Assembly: GCA_965275915.1 (NCBI GenBank)
Contig: CBDHYI010000006.1
Location: forward strand, 806,001-870,000
Length of the DNA stretch: 64,000 bases
Source of the DNA: JBDWFY01 sp965275915
Lineage (GTDB): Bacteria; Pseudomonadota; Alphaproteobacteria; Rhizobiales; Stappiaceae
Direction: 5' to 3'
Position numbers and translations under genes: made by a program. Under the pieces are notes generated by a model. It worked only from the letters and a program-made list of their open reading frames with translations, had not been told where the DNA came from and did not search any database. Of this stretch, positions 56,846 to 64,000 are shown in pieces (positions within the stretch are counted from its first letter, which is position 1; each line of letters opens with the position of its first letter).

Positions 56846-58555
56846 TTGCAACAGGCGAGTCCAACCCTAAATAGGCGAGATTCAGATGTTTTTCAGGCAC
56901 TCTTGGAGTTCGATTATTTAACCTCAAGCGAGGTCGAGCGCGCGCAGCGGGTGACACTGGAAACGTCGGCCCCCGTGGACGTTGTTTTAACTGAACTGGG
57001 CCTGATATCCGACGAGGAATTGGCCGGCTTCTGGGCAAATTGGCTCAACATACCCAAGCTGGATGAGCAGGATGTTCCTGAACAGATACCGTTCGAAGAC
57101 GTTCTTTCAAGGAAATTTTTGACTGCCAATTCCGTCGTGCCAATTTCTTTCGAGGACAATATCCTGTCCGTCGCGATGTCGAGACCGCTTGATACAAACA
57201 CGATACGGTCGATTGAATATCTGATCGACGTGCCCGTTAAGGTTTTTTCAGCGGAAAAATCGCAAATTGTCGAGATCCTGAGAGATATTCAAGATCAGGA
57301 TTCAGAGACAGATTCACTTGCGGATGACTCCACCTATAGTCAGGTAGACATCAACCAGGACATTGAACAGCTGAAGGCATTGGCCAGCGAAGGCCCAATC
57401 ATTCAGCGTGTGAACACCATACTGTCAAATGCGCTCGATCGCGATGCATCGGATATTCATCTTGAGCCGGAACAGTTCGGCTACTGTGTTCGTTTCAGGA
57501 TTGACGGTCACCTGCAAGATGTCGAGCGAATTGAACAAGAAAATAGTGCAGCCGTAATCTCCCGCATCAAAATCATGGCGCGCATGGATATCACAGAACG
57601 GCGTATCCCACAGGACGGTCGAATATCAACAAAAATTCGCGGCAGAGATCTGGACCTTAGAATATCAACACTGCCGACCGTTCATGGAGAAAGCACCGTT
57701 GTCCGGTTGCTTAGACGCGACGGCGCAAATCTCAATTGGGAGACGCTCGGGTTCTCGGATCGTGTGAGAGCCCAAATTCTCGATATTCTCTCTCACCCAA
57801 ATGGTATTTTTCTTGTCACCGGTCCTACGGGAAGCGGCAAAACTACGACCCTTTATACGGCGCTTCGGGAACTCAATACACGCAATCGCAAGCTTGTCTC
57901 AGTTGAAGATCCGGTCGAATATCAGCTTGCGGGCATCAATCAAGTTCAGGTGCATACGGATCTTGGGCTCAGTTTCGCAAAAGCTCTACGCTCTATTCTG
58001 CGCCAGGACCCGGATATCATCATGATTGGCGAAATTAGAGATGTGGAAACCGCAGAGATAGCTATTCGCGCATCCTTGACCGGACACCTGGTTCTATCAA
58101 CTCTGCACACCAACAACGCAGCAGCTGCCATAACCCGGCTCATCGAAATGGGCGTGCCGTCCTATCTCGTAGCAGCCTGTGTGCGCGGCGTTCTCTCTCA
58201 AAGATTGATACGCACAATTTGTCAGGTATGCAGCAAACCAATAAGTTCCAATGCAATGCCATCGACAATTAAGGAGCGAATTTGCAAATCAATCATCGAA
58301 AGCGATTTTCGCGAGCCGAAGGGGTGTGAATCATGCAATGGATCCGGCTACACGGGTCGGACGGTGATATCGGAATTGTTGACGGTAAACTCAAAAGTCA
58401 AGGAACTCATTCTGTCGGGAAAAAGCGAGCAGGTCATTGGTAATGCGGCGTGCGAATCAGGCATGATTCAATTACTCGACGCAGGATTAAGTCTCGCAGC
58501 GCAAGGCCAATCATCAATCGAAGAAATTATTAGTGCCACAGGTTATTTTGATTAG
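56846..58555 (+). CDS. gspE: Type II secretion ATPase GspE
   Basis: 569 residues from a TTG at 56846 with GGAGG nine bases upstream. MshEN-like N-domain, then the T2SSE core: ASDIHLEPEQFGYCVRFRID (Asp box), Walker A LVTGPTGSGKTTTLYTALRE, DPDIIMIGEIRDVETAEIAI (Walker B) and LVLSTLHTNNAAAAITRLIE (His box). The CxxC...CxxC zinc finger (CQVCSKPI, CESCNGSGY) is complete. Drives pseudopilus assembly at the inner membrane. Confidence 0.96.
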   Translation: MQQASPTLNRRDSDVFQALLEFDYLTSSEVERAQRVTLETSAPVDVVLTELGLISDEELAGFWANWLNIPKLDEQDVPEQIPFEDVLSRKFLTANSVVPISFEDNILSVAMSRPLDTNTIRSIEYLIDVPVKVFSAEKSQIVEILRDIQDQDSETDSLADDSTYSQVDINQDIEQLKALASEGPIIQRVNTILSNALDRDASDIHLEPEQFGYCVRFRIDGHLQDVERIEQENSAAVISRIKIMARMDITERRIPQDGRISTKIRGRDLDLRISTLPTVHGESTVVRLLRRDGANLNWETLGFSDRVRAQILDILSHPNGIFLVTGPTGSGKTTTLYTALRELNTRNRKLVSVEDPVEYQLAGINQVQVHTDLGLSFAKALRSILRQDPDIIMIGEIRDVETAEIAIRASLTGHLVLSTLHTNNAAAAITRLIEMGVPSYLVAACVRGVLSQRLIRTICQVCSKPISSNAMPSTIKERICKSIIESDFREPKGCESCNGSGYTGRTVISELLTVNSKVKELILSGKSEQVIGNAACESGMIQLLDAGLSLAAQGQSSIEEIISATGYFD

Positions 58556-58595
58556 CTGAAATTGCCGCATTCATTGTCAGAAGACCCTTAGAATT

Positions 58596-59813
58596 ATGGC
58601 GACATATTCCTACAAAGCTTATTCCGTAACCGGCAAACTTATCTCAGGTGAGTTGGAGTCGACGTCGGAAGGCGATGCATTTGCTGTACTCAGAAGCAAA
58701 AACCTTGTGCCGGTATCAATCGATGGATCGTCCTCGAAGCGTAAGCAGGCCAATAGCTTCGCTCGCACCACGAAGCGGTATTACAACAAAAAGAACCTGG
58801 CTCGTTTTACGCGCATGATGGCCAATTTGCTGACGGCGCGAATACCATTGCTGGAAGCGCTTTCCATTACCGTCGACAGTGAAAGAAATCTGCGTTTTAA
58901 GAAGGCGTTGATCGGTATCCACGAAGCCGTCCGAAGCGGCTCTTCACTTTCCGATGCGATTATCGAACAAACAAACTTTGCACCAATTCACTATACCGGC
59001 CTTATTGTAGCTGGCGAAAAGTCCGGTTCCCTTCCGCTTGTCCTGGATGATTTGGCTAATCAAATTGAACACCAGATAGAGATGGCCGGTCGGATACGAG
59101 CCGGCATTTTATATCCTGCGATATTGTTCGCGACTTCAATGATTGTGCTTACACTGATTTCGACGATATTGGTTCCAGCAGTCAAACCTTTGTTTCAGGA
59201 CTCGGGTGCAGAACTGCCGCCAATAATAGAATTTATCGATCAGACAAATCAGTTTGTCTCCAAGAATAGCACCGCAGTGCTGACAGGAATACTGTTCTTG
59301 CTGATAACTGCAATCTACAGCATCCGAATTCCGTCAGTATCATTTGCCTTGGAGCGAATGAACTTTGCCCTCCCCCTGTTTGGTGGAATGCGCCGGAACA
59401 TTGAATTCTCTCAATTTTCGCGAACAGCAGGAATGATGTTGCTTAATGGCGTCCCGCTGGTTTCTTCGTTGGAGGCCGCGCAGGCGACGTTCAGAAGCCA
59501 GATCATGAAACAAACTGTTGCCACCGCAACCGCAAACCTGCGTGAAGGGAGATCTCTCGCGGGATCGCTGGAAACATCTCCCTCAGTACCCCATCTCGCA
59601 AAGCGCCTGATAAAAATCGGCGAAGAAACAGGAACTCTACCGGATATTATGATGCATGTCGGAAAGACACTCGAAAAGGAAACGCTCAATCAGATAGCGA
59701 TTATGTTCCAACTCATTCCCCCAATTTTGACATTGGCAATCGGTCTTGGTGTTGGATCGTTTATTTTCCTCATCATGGATGCCGTTATGGGTGTAAATGA
59801 GCTGGCATTTTAG
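58596..59813 (+). CDS. gspF: Type II secretion platform protein GspF
   Basis: 405 residues. YSYKAYSVTGKLISGELEST is the standard start. Two T2SSF domains follow: FTRMMANLLTARIPLLEALS with GLIVAGEKSGSLPLVLDDLA, and FSRTAGMMLLNGVPLVSSLE with LIKIGEETGTLPDIMMHVGK. Three membrane helices (about 170-195, 225-245, 375-400) complete the fold. Converts ATPase motion into pseudopilin extraction. 40 bases after gspE. Confidence 0.95.
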   Translation: MATYSYKAYSVTGKLISGELESTSEGDAFAVLRSKNLVPVSIDGSSSKRKQANSFARTTKRYYNKKNLARFTRMMANLLTARIPLLEALSITVDSERNLRFKKALIGIHEAVRSGSSLSDAIIEQTNFAPIHYTGLIVAGEKSGSLPLVLDDLANQIEHQIEMAGRIRAGILYPAILFATSMIVLTLISTILVPAVKPLFQDSGAELPPIIEFIDQTNQFVSKNSTAVLTGILFLLITAIYSIRIPSVSFALERMNFALPLFGGMRRNIEFSQFSRTAGMMLLNGVPLVSSLEAAQATFRSQIMKQTVATATANLREGRSLAGSLETSPSVPHLAKRLIKIGEETGTLPDIMMHVGKTLEKETLNQIAIMFQLIPPILTLAIGLGVGSFIFLIMDAVMGVNELAF

Positions 59814-59816
59814 AAC

Positions 59817-60233
59817 ATGAGAAGCGGACAACCATGCGGGAACCGGCGTAAGCGCGGCTATATGCTCATTGAGACAATCGTTGCATTTGCAATCTTTTCA
59901 ATCACGCTTGTAGCAATATACAGCGCCACCTCCAGCAGCGCTAGGTCACTCAAAAAGTCGGAGGATGTGGCAGAACTCCAGTTGCTGATGCAGTCAGAAC
60001 TCAATCGTCTTAGCGCATTGCAAAATCTTCAGCCAGGCCAGATTGAAAACTCGGACAATGGAAAATTCCGGATTTTGACAACTGTTTCAGAAATTGAAGG
60101 GCATCCGCCTCAGCAGGCGCAACTGGCAATCAAATTCACGATTTTGAAGATGCAGGCCTTCAACATGTCAAACAGTACGACCGACCGACCCCTGCATGAA
60201 CTGGAGAGCATTCAGCTATCGGAAATAAAGTGA
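59817..60233 (+). CDS. gspI: Minor pseudopilin GspI
   Basis: 138 residues. A basic leader ends RKRG, and the mature protein begins YMLIETIVAFAIFSI with the conserved Glu at +5 and a membrane helix. The short C-terminal domain fits GspI, a tip pseudopilin. It starts three bases after gspF and ends with a GTGA overlap with gspJ. Confidence 0.82.
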   Translation: MRSGQPCGNRRKRGYMLIETIVAFAIFSITLVAIYSATSSSARSLKKSEDVAELQLLMQSELNRLSALQNLQPGQIENSDNGKFRILTTVSEIEGHPPQQAQLAIKFTILKMQAFNMSNSTTDRPLHELESIQLSEIK

Positions 60234-60862
60234 ACTCAATGAGCAGCCGTTCTGCCAAATCCGGTTATGCCGTTCTGGAATTGCTGATCAGCATCGCCAT
60301 CTTGGGATTGCTGACCGCGGCCATTTCAAGTTCACTTTCTCAAGGTCGTCGAGTTTGGGAAAAAGCCGAGTCAATTTCAGAAAACAGCAAACGTCACGCC
60401 GAGATCAATTTCCTTCTCAGACATCTTTCTCAGGCTCAGCCCGTTTCAGCGTCTCATTTGAGCACGATTTCACCGGGTACACTTTTTGCCGGCACGCATA
60501 ACCACTTAACTTTCGTCTCCTTCTGGCGTTTTGAATCCACTAATCATGAAATTCCAGCGCGCCTTGAGTTAACGGCCGGTTCCGAAAACACGGACACCCC
60601 AACCATTGTTGTTTCTCCGTTGAAAAATCAATCGGATGCAAACCGTCCACTGCCAGTTCAAGAAACGCGCAAGCTGAACAAAATCTCTCGCATTGCTTTC
60701 CGCTACTTCGGAAAACGATCCGGGGAAGAAGGGGCAAATTGGAGTGACAACTGGGGTTCCCAGGCACATTTACCGACATTGATCGAACTGACGGTCACAC
60801 CAATCGATCGCAAAAAACCGTCTGACACTCAGTCTTACTTCATCCGCCCCCGGCTGAAGTAA
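60230..60862 (+). CDS. gspJ: Minor pseudopilin GspJ
   Basis: 210 residues from a GTG at 60230 (an ATG at 60239 is possible). SAKSG precedes YAVLELLISIAILGLLTAAI, with Glu at +5. A GspJ-like C-terminal domain follows (LTFVSFWRFESTNHEIPARL, then NKISRIAFRYFGK and WSDNWGSQ, LIELTVTP). Forms the tip complex with I and K. Confidence 0.85.
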   Translation: MNSMSSRSAKSGYAVLELLISIAILGLLTAAISSSLSQGRRVWEKAESISENSKRHAEINFLLRHLSQAQPVSASHLSTISPGTLFAGTHNHLTFVSFWRFESTNHEIPARLELTAGSENTDTPTIVVSPLKNQSDANRPLPVQETRKLNKISRIAFRYFGKRSGEEGANWSDNWGSQAHLPTLIELTVTPIDRKKPSDTQSYFIRPRLK

Positions 60863-60863
60863 T

Positions 60864-61340
60864 TTACCAGTTCGTAATATCCGCATCTTCACCGGAGCCT
60901 CCTTCGGCTCCGTCGCGCCCCAGCGAAAACACATCAAATTCTCCATGTTTTCCCGGATACCGGTAGCGGTACTGCCGTCCCCAAGGATCGTCCAGGGCCG
61001 ATTTGTTTTTGAGATAAGGACCATTCCATCTTGTCTTCGTTGCGGGCGCCTCAACCAGAACGGCAAGTCCGGGACTTTCGGTCGGATACTGACCGGTATC
61101 CAAGAAATAAAGTTCCAAGGCATTTTCCACTTCCCGAACCTGCAATTCCGCTGTTTTTCCCTTTGCGCGACTGAGATATGAAATAGCGCTTGGCCCGACA
61201 ACGCTGGCCACCAGCGCAATGATTGTCAGGACAACCAGCACCTCAAGCAGACTGAATCCACGCTTGGTGTTCCTCGATCTCACGAGAATGCGCAACGGAA
61301 AAATCGCCAGGGCTCTAAGATACATGCGATATGTTTTCAT
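60864..61340 (-). CDS. gspG: Major pseudopilin GspG
   Basis: 158 residues. The leader ends NTKRG, mature start FSLLEVLVVLTIIALVASVV with Glu at +5. The C-terminus has DPWGRQYRYRYPGKHGEFDV and FSLGRDGAEGGSGEDADITN, the GspG calcium-binding loop. Unusually it is on the strand opposite gspJ, the two stops only one base apart, and it follows the prepilin peptidase gene. Confidence 0.93.
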   Translation of the reverse strand: MKTYRMYLRALAIFPLRILVRSRNTKRGFSLLEVLVVLTIIALVASVVGPSAISYLSRAKGKTAELQVREVENALELYFLDTGQYPTESPGLAVLVEAPATKTRWNGPYLKNKSALDDPWGRQYRYRYPGKHGEFDVFSLGRDGAEGGSGEDADITNW

Positions 61341-61343
61341 CGA

Positions 61344-61928
61344 TCAGTTCAACCATTTTATGGGGCCAAAATTCCAGACGACCCAGAAACCTAGGGAAAT
61401 GTGCGGGCCGAACGCCAACGGACGCTGAAACGCTCTTCTTGAGCGAACAAACCGACGGATAAAAACGCTTGCAATCCCCAACAGACAGCCAATCAGCACC
61501 ACACTTGGGAAAGCGAGCGGACCAATCCAGGTACCGGCAGAAGCAAGAAGTTTTGTGTCTCCCATTCCAAATCCGGATCGTCCGCGACAATGTTGATAGT
61601 ATCTGCCCGCCAACAGAAATATCACCGCAACAACTATGCCGGTCACAAGATGTGAAGGCACGGCGTCCGGATTGATGACGGCAGTGACGATCAATCCCAA
61701 AGGAAACAACCCAAGGCTGACTGTGTCGGGGATAAAAAGAAAATAGATATCAACGACCGCACCATAGACGAGTAGACTGGCAAGAAGGCAGCTCGCAATC
61801 ACAACTTCAGGGGGCATGGCTCCGTGCTTGGTCCAGGCAAATCTAGCAATGACAGCGAAAGTACCCAAAAGAGCCAAACCTGTTGCAAACAAACGACAAC
61901 GCTTATTGAAAAAGACGTTTTCTTTCAT
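61344..61928 (-). CDS. gspO: Prepilin peptidase (A24 family), GspO-like
   Basis: 194 residues with about six membrane helices. The two catalytic aspartates lie in VYGAVVDIYFLFIPDTVSLG and GFGMGDTKLLASAG (GxGDxK). The N-terminal methylase domain with its CxxC pairs is missing, so this is the short type. It would cleave the leaders of GspG, I, J and K. Upstream of gspG by three bases. Confidence 0.88.
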   Translation of the reverse strand: MKENVFFNKRCRLFATGLALLGTFAVIARFAWTKHGAMPPEVVIASCLLASLLVYGAVVDIYFLFIPDTVSLGLFPLGLIVTAVINPDAVPSHLVTGIVVAVIFLLAGRYYQHCRGRSGFGMGDTKLLASAGTWIGPLAFPSVVLIGCLLGIASVFIRRFVRSRRAFQRPLAFGPHISLGFWVVWNFGPIKWLN

Positions 61929-61959
61929 GGATTTTCAGCTGCAAATCAGTTTCTGAAAA

Positions 61960-62844
61960 ATGAGAATCAGTGAACTCAGTTCAATATTATCGCAATCCAG
62001 GCGAGCAAAAAGGCGTGGGTTCGCCATATTAACGGTTTTATTGAGCCTGGCGCTGCTGGCCAGCATTATGGTCGGATTTATGGGAACCGTCCAAAACCGG
62101 ATTTCTCGGATAAGTCGGGACATCAAAGTTACTCAGGCGAAGTTATATGCGGAATCCGGACTGGAAATTGCAGCAGGACTTCTCTTGCATAGTTTGGGCC
62201 AATCGATTGACTCTCCTAATCGTCTTGTTGCAAACGGATCCCGGATTGCCTGCAAACTAAACGCTCGTTTTGCGTTGTCGTTTTCCCTTCAGGATGTAGC
62301 CGGGCAGGTTGATATCAATGCTGCACCAACAGAAGTTGTCGCTGCAGTGCTGTCTCAGCTTTATCCCTCACATGTCGCATCAAGATTGGCGACGAAAATC
62401 GAAGCCGGACGCAGCACGGCTCAGTACCGGTTCCTTGAAGAGCTGGCGAGTCTATCGGAAGTTGCGGAAGAATCGATCCCCCAATTAAAAGAGATCTTTA
62501 CTGTCAATAGCGGACGCAATCGACTATCCGGCGATGTCACCCATGACCGGCTGCGTCATGTCCTCGCCCGCCTCCCGAACGGAAATCAGTATTTTGGCGG
62601 GCGGCCGACGAACCGGGTATACGCCGTCAACGTCGTCGCTCTGTCATTACCCGATCAAATATATCATCTTGATACCACGATAGAATTACGACCCGGGCAG
62701 CATCCATTGTACCGCCCCCTACAATGGTATGGATATAGCGGGCGCGTTCGCAATCCAGAGAAGATAAATAGCTGGTTTCAAAAAGATCTAACTACAACAC
62801 AGGATTTATCATCTCTTCCACTCTGTATCGGTCCGCTACGGTGA
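61960..62844 (+). CDS. gspK: Minor pseudopilin GspK
   Basis: 294 residues. A basic leader (SRRAKRRG) precedes FAILTVLLSLALLASIMVGF, without Glu at +5 as normal for GspK. The large C-terminal domain has LQDVAGQVDINAAPTEVVAA and a helix-hairpin pattern typical of GspK (DxxGxxNxN). Caps the pseudopilus. Divergent from gspO with 31 bases between. Confidence 0.87.
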   Translation: MRISELSSILSQSRRAKRRGFAILTVLLSLALLASIMVGFMGTVQNRISRISRDIKVTQAKLYAESGLEIAAGLLLHSLGQSIDSPNRLVANGSRIACKLNARFALSFSLQDVAGQVDINAAPTEVVAAVLSQLYPSHVASRLATKIEAGRSTAQYRFLEELASLSEVAEESIPQLKEIFTVNSGRNRLSGDVTHDRLRHVLARLPNGNQYFGGRPTNRVYAVNVVALSLPDQIYHLDTTIELRPGQHPLYRPLQWYGYSGRVRNPEKINSWFQKDLTTTQDLSSLPLCIGPLR

Positions 62845-63041
62845 TCTGAACATCTATTTGGGGAATTCGGGAGCAACACATGATACTTGGATACGACACC
62901 GGAATTTATTAACGATTTATTAAGAGTTTTTTTAGTGGCGATCATGGCCACAGCATGTTCTGACGCGTAGTAATGGCAGGTACCCGCTCATTGCAGCGCA
63001 TCAGTGTCGTCTGCGCATCTTATTGAAATTTGAGGCCAAGT
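62845..63041 (+). other. Intergenic leader before gspD
   Basis: No gene. AT-rich GATTTATTAAGAGTTTTTTTAG at about 62911-62936 may be the promoter or a weak terminator of gspK; GAGG at 63032-63035 is the ribosome site of gspD. Confidence 0.45.
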
Positions 63042-64000
63042 TTGCGTGTTTCCAATTTAAGTCGCATCATTACATGTTGCTTTTTGGCGGTTTCATTTAC
63101 CGGATGTTCGGAAACCGCACTTGAGTCCTCTTTTGCAACCAATGGCCGCAGCGACGTCACGCGGTCATCTCAAAGCGGATTTGATCGCAACTACCTCCCG
63201 CAACAGTCCGGATCTCGTGCCCGAGATCCTCACGGACCGGTCGACGCACAATTTTATCCCGGCAATTCTCAGATTGTTGGAAACAATCGGCCAGTCCAAT
63301 ATGAGATTGCCGATAACGAGAAGGTTCACCTTAATCTGGTCGATGTGGATATTGACTCCGCAGCTAAAGCCGTCGTCGGCGAAATCATGCAGATGAACTA
63401 CATCATCGATCCCAGCGTTACAGGCAAAATCACGCTGCAGACCACAAATTCGATCAAAAAGAGCGCACTGCTTGATGCGTTCGATACGCTGCTGGCTTAT
63501 AACGCAGCCTCGCTCGTCATAAGAGACGATATTGTTCACATCGTTCCATTGAGCGACCCCGGCTCACTGCCCGTCAGCAAACAGTTTGCTCATGGAAAAA
63601 TAAATCAAACGATCGGCCGGTCGGTAAAAATTGTGCCGCTCGATTATGTCGCCGCTGATGAAATGATCCGCCTGCTGGAACCCATTCTCGGCAAGAATGC
63701 GGTTCTGACCGCAGACAGCAGCCGCAACATTCTCTTTCTAAGCGGCAACCCAAGGGAAATTGCGTCGGCGCTCGATGCCATCAACCTGTTTGATATCGAC
63801 CAGATGCGGGGAAAATCCTTCGCGCTGTTGCCCGTCAAAAATGCCGAGCCCGATGACCTTGTCGATGAACTTGAAACCATTTTCTCCAACCAGAATGGTG
63901 AAGCGGCAAAAGGGCTGGTTACGTTTGTGCCGAATGCTCGCCTCTCGTCGATTCTGGTCATCTCGCCCCGGCAGCATTTCCTCAAGCAGGCCGCGCAGTG
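63042..64000 (+). CDS. gspD: Type II secretion secretin GspD, N-terminal part
   Basis: Starts at a TTG at 63042, seven bases after GAGG, and stays open to the window edge (319 codons). A lipoprotein signal peptide ends FTGCSE, giving an acylated N-terminus. N0 domain: VHLNLVDVDIDSAAKAVVGE, MNYIIDPSVTGKITLQT. N1: IVPLDYVAADEMIRLLEPIL. N2 begins SFALLPVKNAEPDDLVDELE. It forms the outer-membrane channel. The pore-forming C-terminus lies beyond the edge. Confidence 0.92.
   Translation, partial: MRVSNLSRIITCCFLAVSFTGCSETALESSFATNGRSDVTRSSQSGFDRNYLPQQSGSRARDPHGPVDAQFYPGNSQIVGNNRPVQYEIADNEKVHLNLVDVDIDSAAKAVVGEIMQMNYIIDPSVTGKITLQTTNSIKKSALLDAFDTLLAYNAASLVIRDDIVHIVPLSDPGSLPVSKQFAHGKINQTIGRSVKIVPLDYVAADEMIRLLEPILGKNAVLTADSSRNILFLSGNPREIASALDAINLFDIDQMRGKSFALLPVKNAEPDDLVDELETIFSNQNGEAAKGLVTFVPNARLSSILVISPRQHFLKQAAQ

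Overview
The window reads as alphaproteobacterial chromosome, most likely Hyphomicrobiales/Rhizobiales-like. The evidence is moderately high GC, GcrA-like and GapR-like proteins, a DUF1127-like small protein and a cuckoo-type anti-Shine-Dalgarno sRNA candidate. No ribosomal marker is present, so the genus stays open.

Positions 1-31.8 kb are a temperate tailed prophage whose left end lies outside the window. On the minus strand, read right to left, come replication and regulation genes (DnaA-domain-IV/XRE protein, GcrA-like regulator, MazG-like protein, an adenine and a cytosine DNA methyltransferase, a PAPS-reductase-like protein, two tandem HTH proteins). These lead into lambda-type packaging (small and large terminase, gpW, portal, S49 protease with nested scaffold), a Mu gpT-like capsid, and a siphovirus tail module with a programmed -1 frameshift in the tail assembly chaperone. 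Plus-strand genes sit inside this array: a coiled-coil and a membrane protein at 19.4-20.5 kb and a VasI-like protein at 23.4 kb. A repressor switch at 24.4-25.2 kb and a second operator cluster at 25.9 kb share a palindromic site. From the second cluster runs a tightly overlapping plus-strand early operon (three micro membrane proteins, GapR/RMF fusion, AAA ATPase, DUF4031, DUF6527, ASCH-like, HNH). A tyrosine integrase follows, abutting the 3' end of tRNA-Gln, the probable attachment site. No holin or endolysin is seen, although an NlpC/P60 protein is cut by the left edge.

Positions 31.8-43.3 kb are host chromosome: tRNA-Gln and tRNA-Pro, a VOC protein, PagL-like lipid A deacylase, a Tat-exported dioxygenase-fold protein, a ferric-reductase-like membrane protein, an HD hydrolase, a SinR/Cas2-like protein, a frameshifted FabI homologue followed by a DUF3141 hydrolase, and a strong sRNA candidate.

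Positions 43.3-64 kb are an accessory region. An IS256-family element truncates a solute-binding/UPF0126 fusion gene on one side and abuts an RHS gene fragment on the other. Next, on the minus strand, is a polymorphic-toxin operon: a 1708-residue SpvB/FG-GAP/RHS protein with a Sec signal peptide and a C-terminal RTX domain joined through a Gly/Ser linker, then a second secreted RHS protein ending in a GIY-YIG-like nuclease, then an Imm26-like immunity protein. Directly beyond lies a type II secretion locus (C-like, M, L, E, F, I, J, G, O, K, D). The juxtaposition suggests, but does not prove, that these Sec-dependent RHS proteins are substrates of the adjacent T2SS. This toxin plus secretion locus is the most system-like object in the window.
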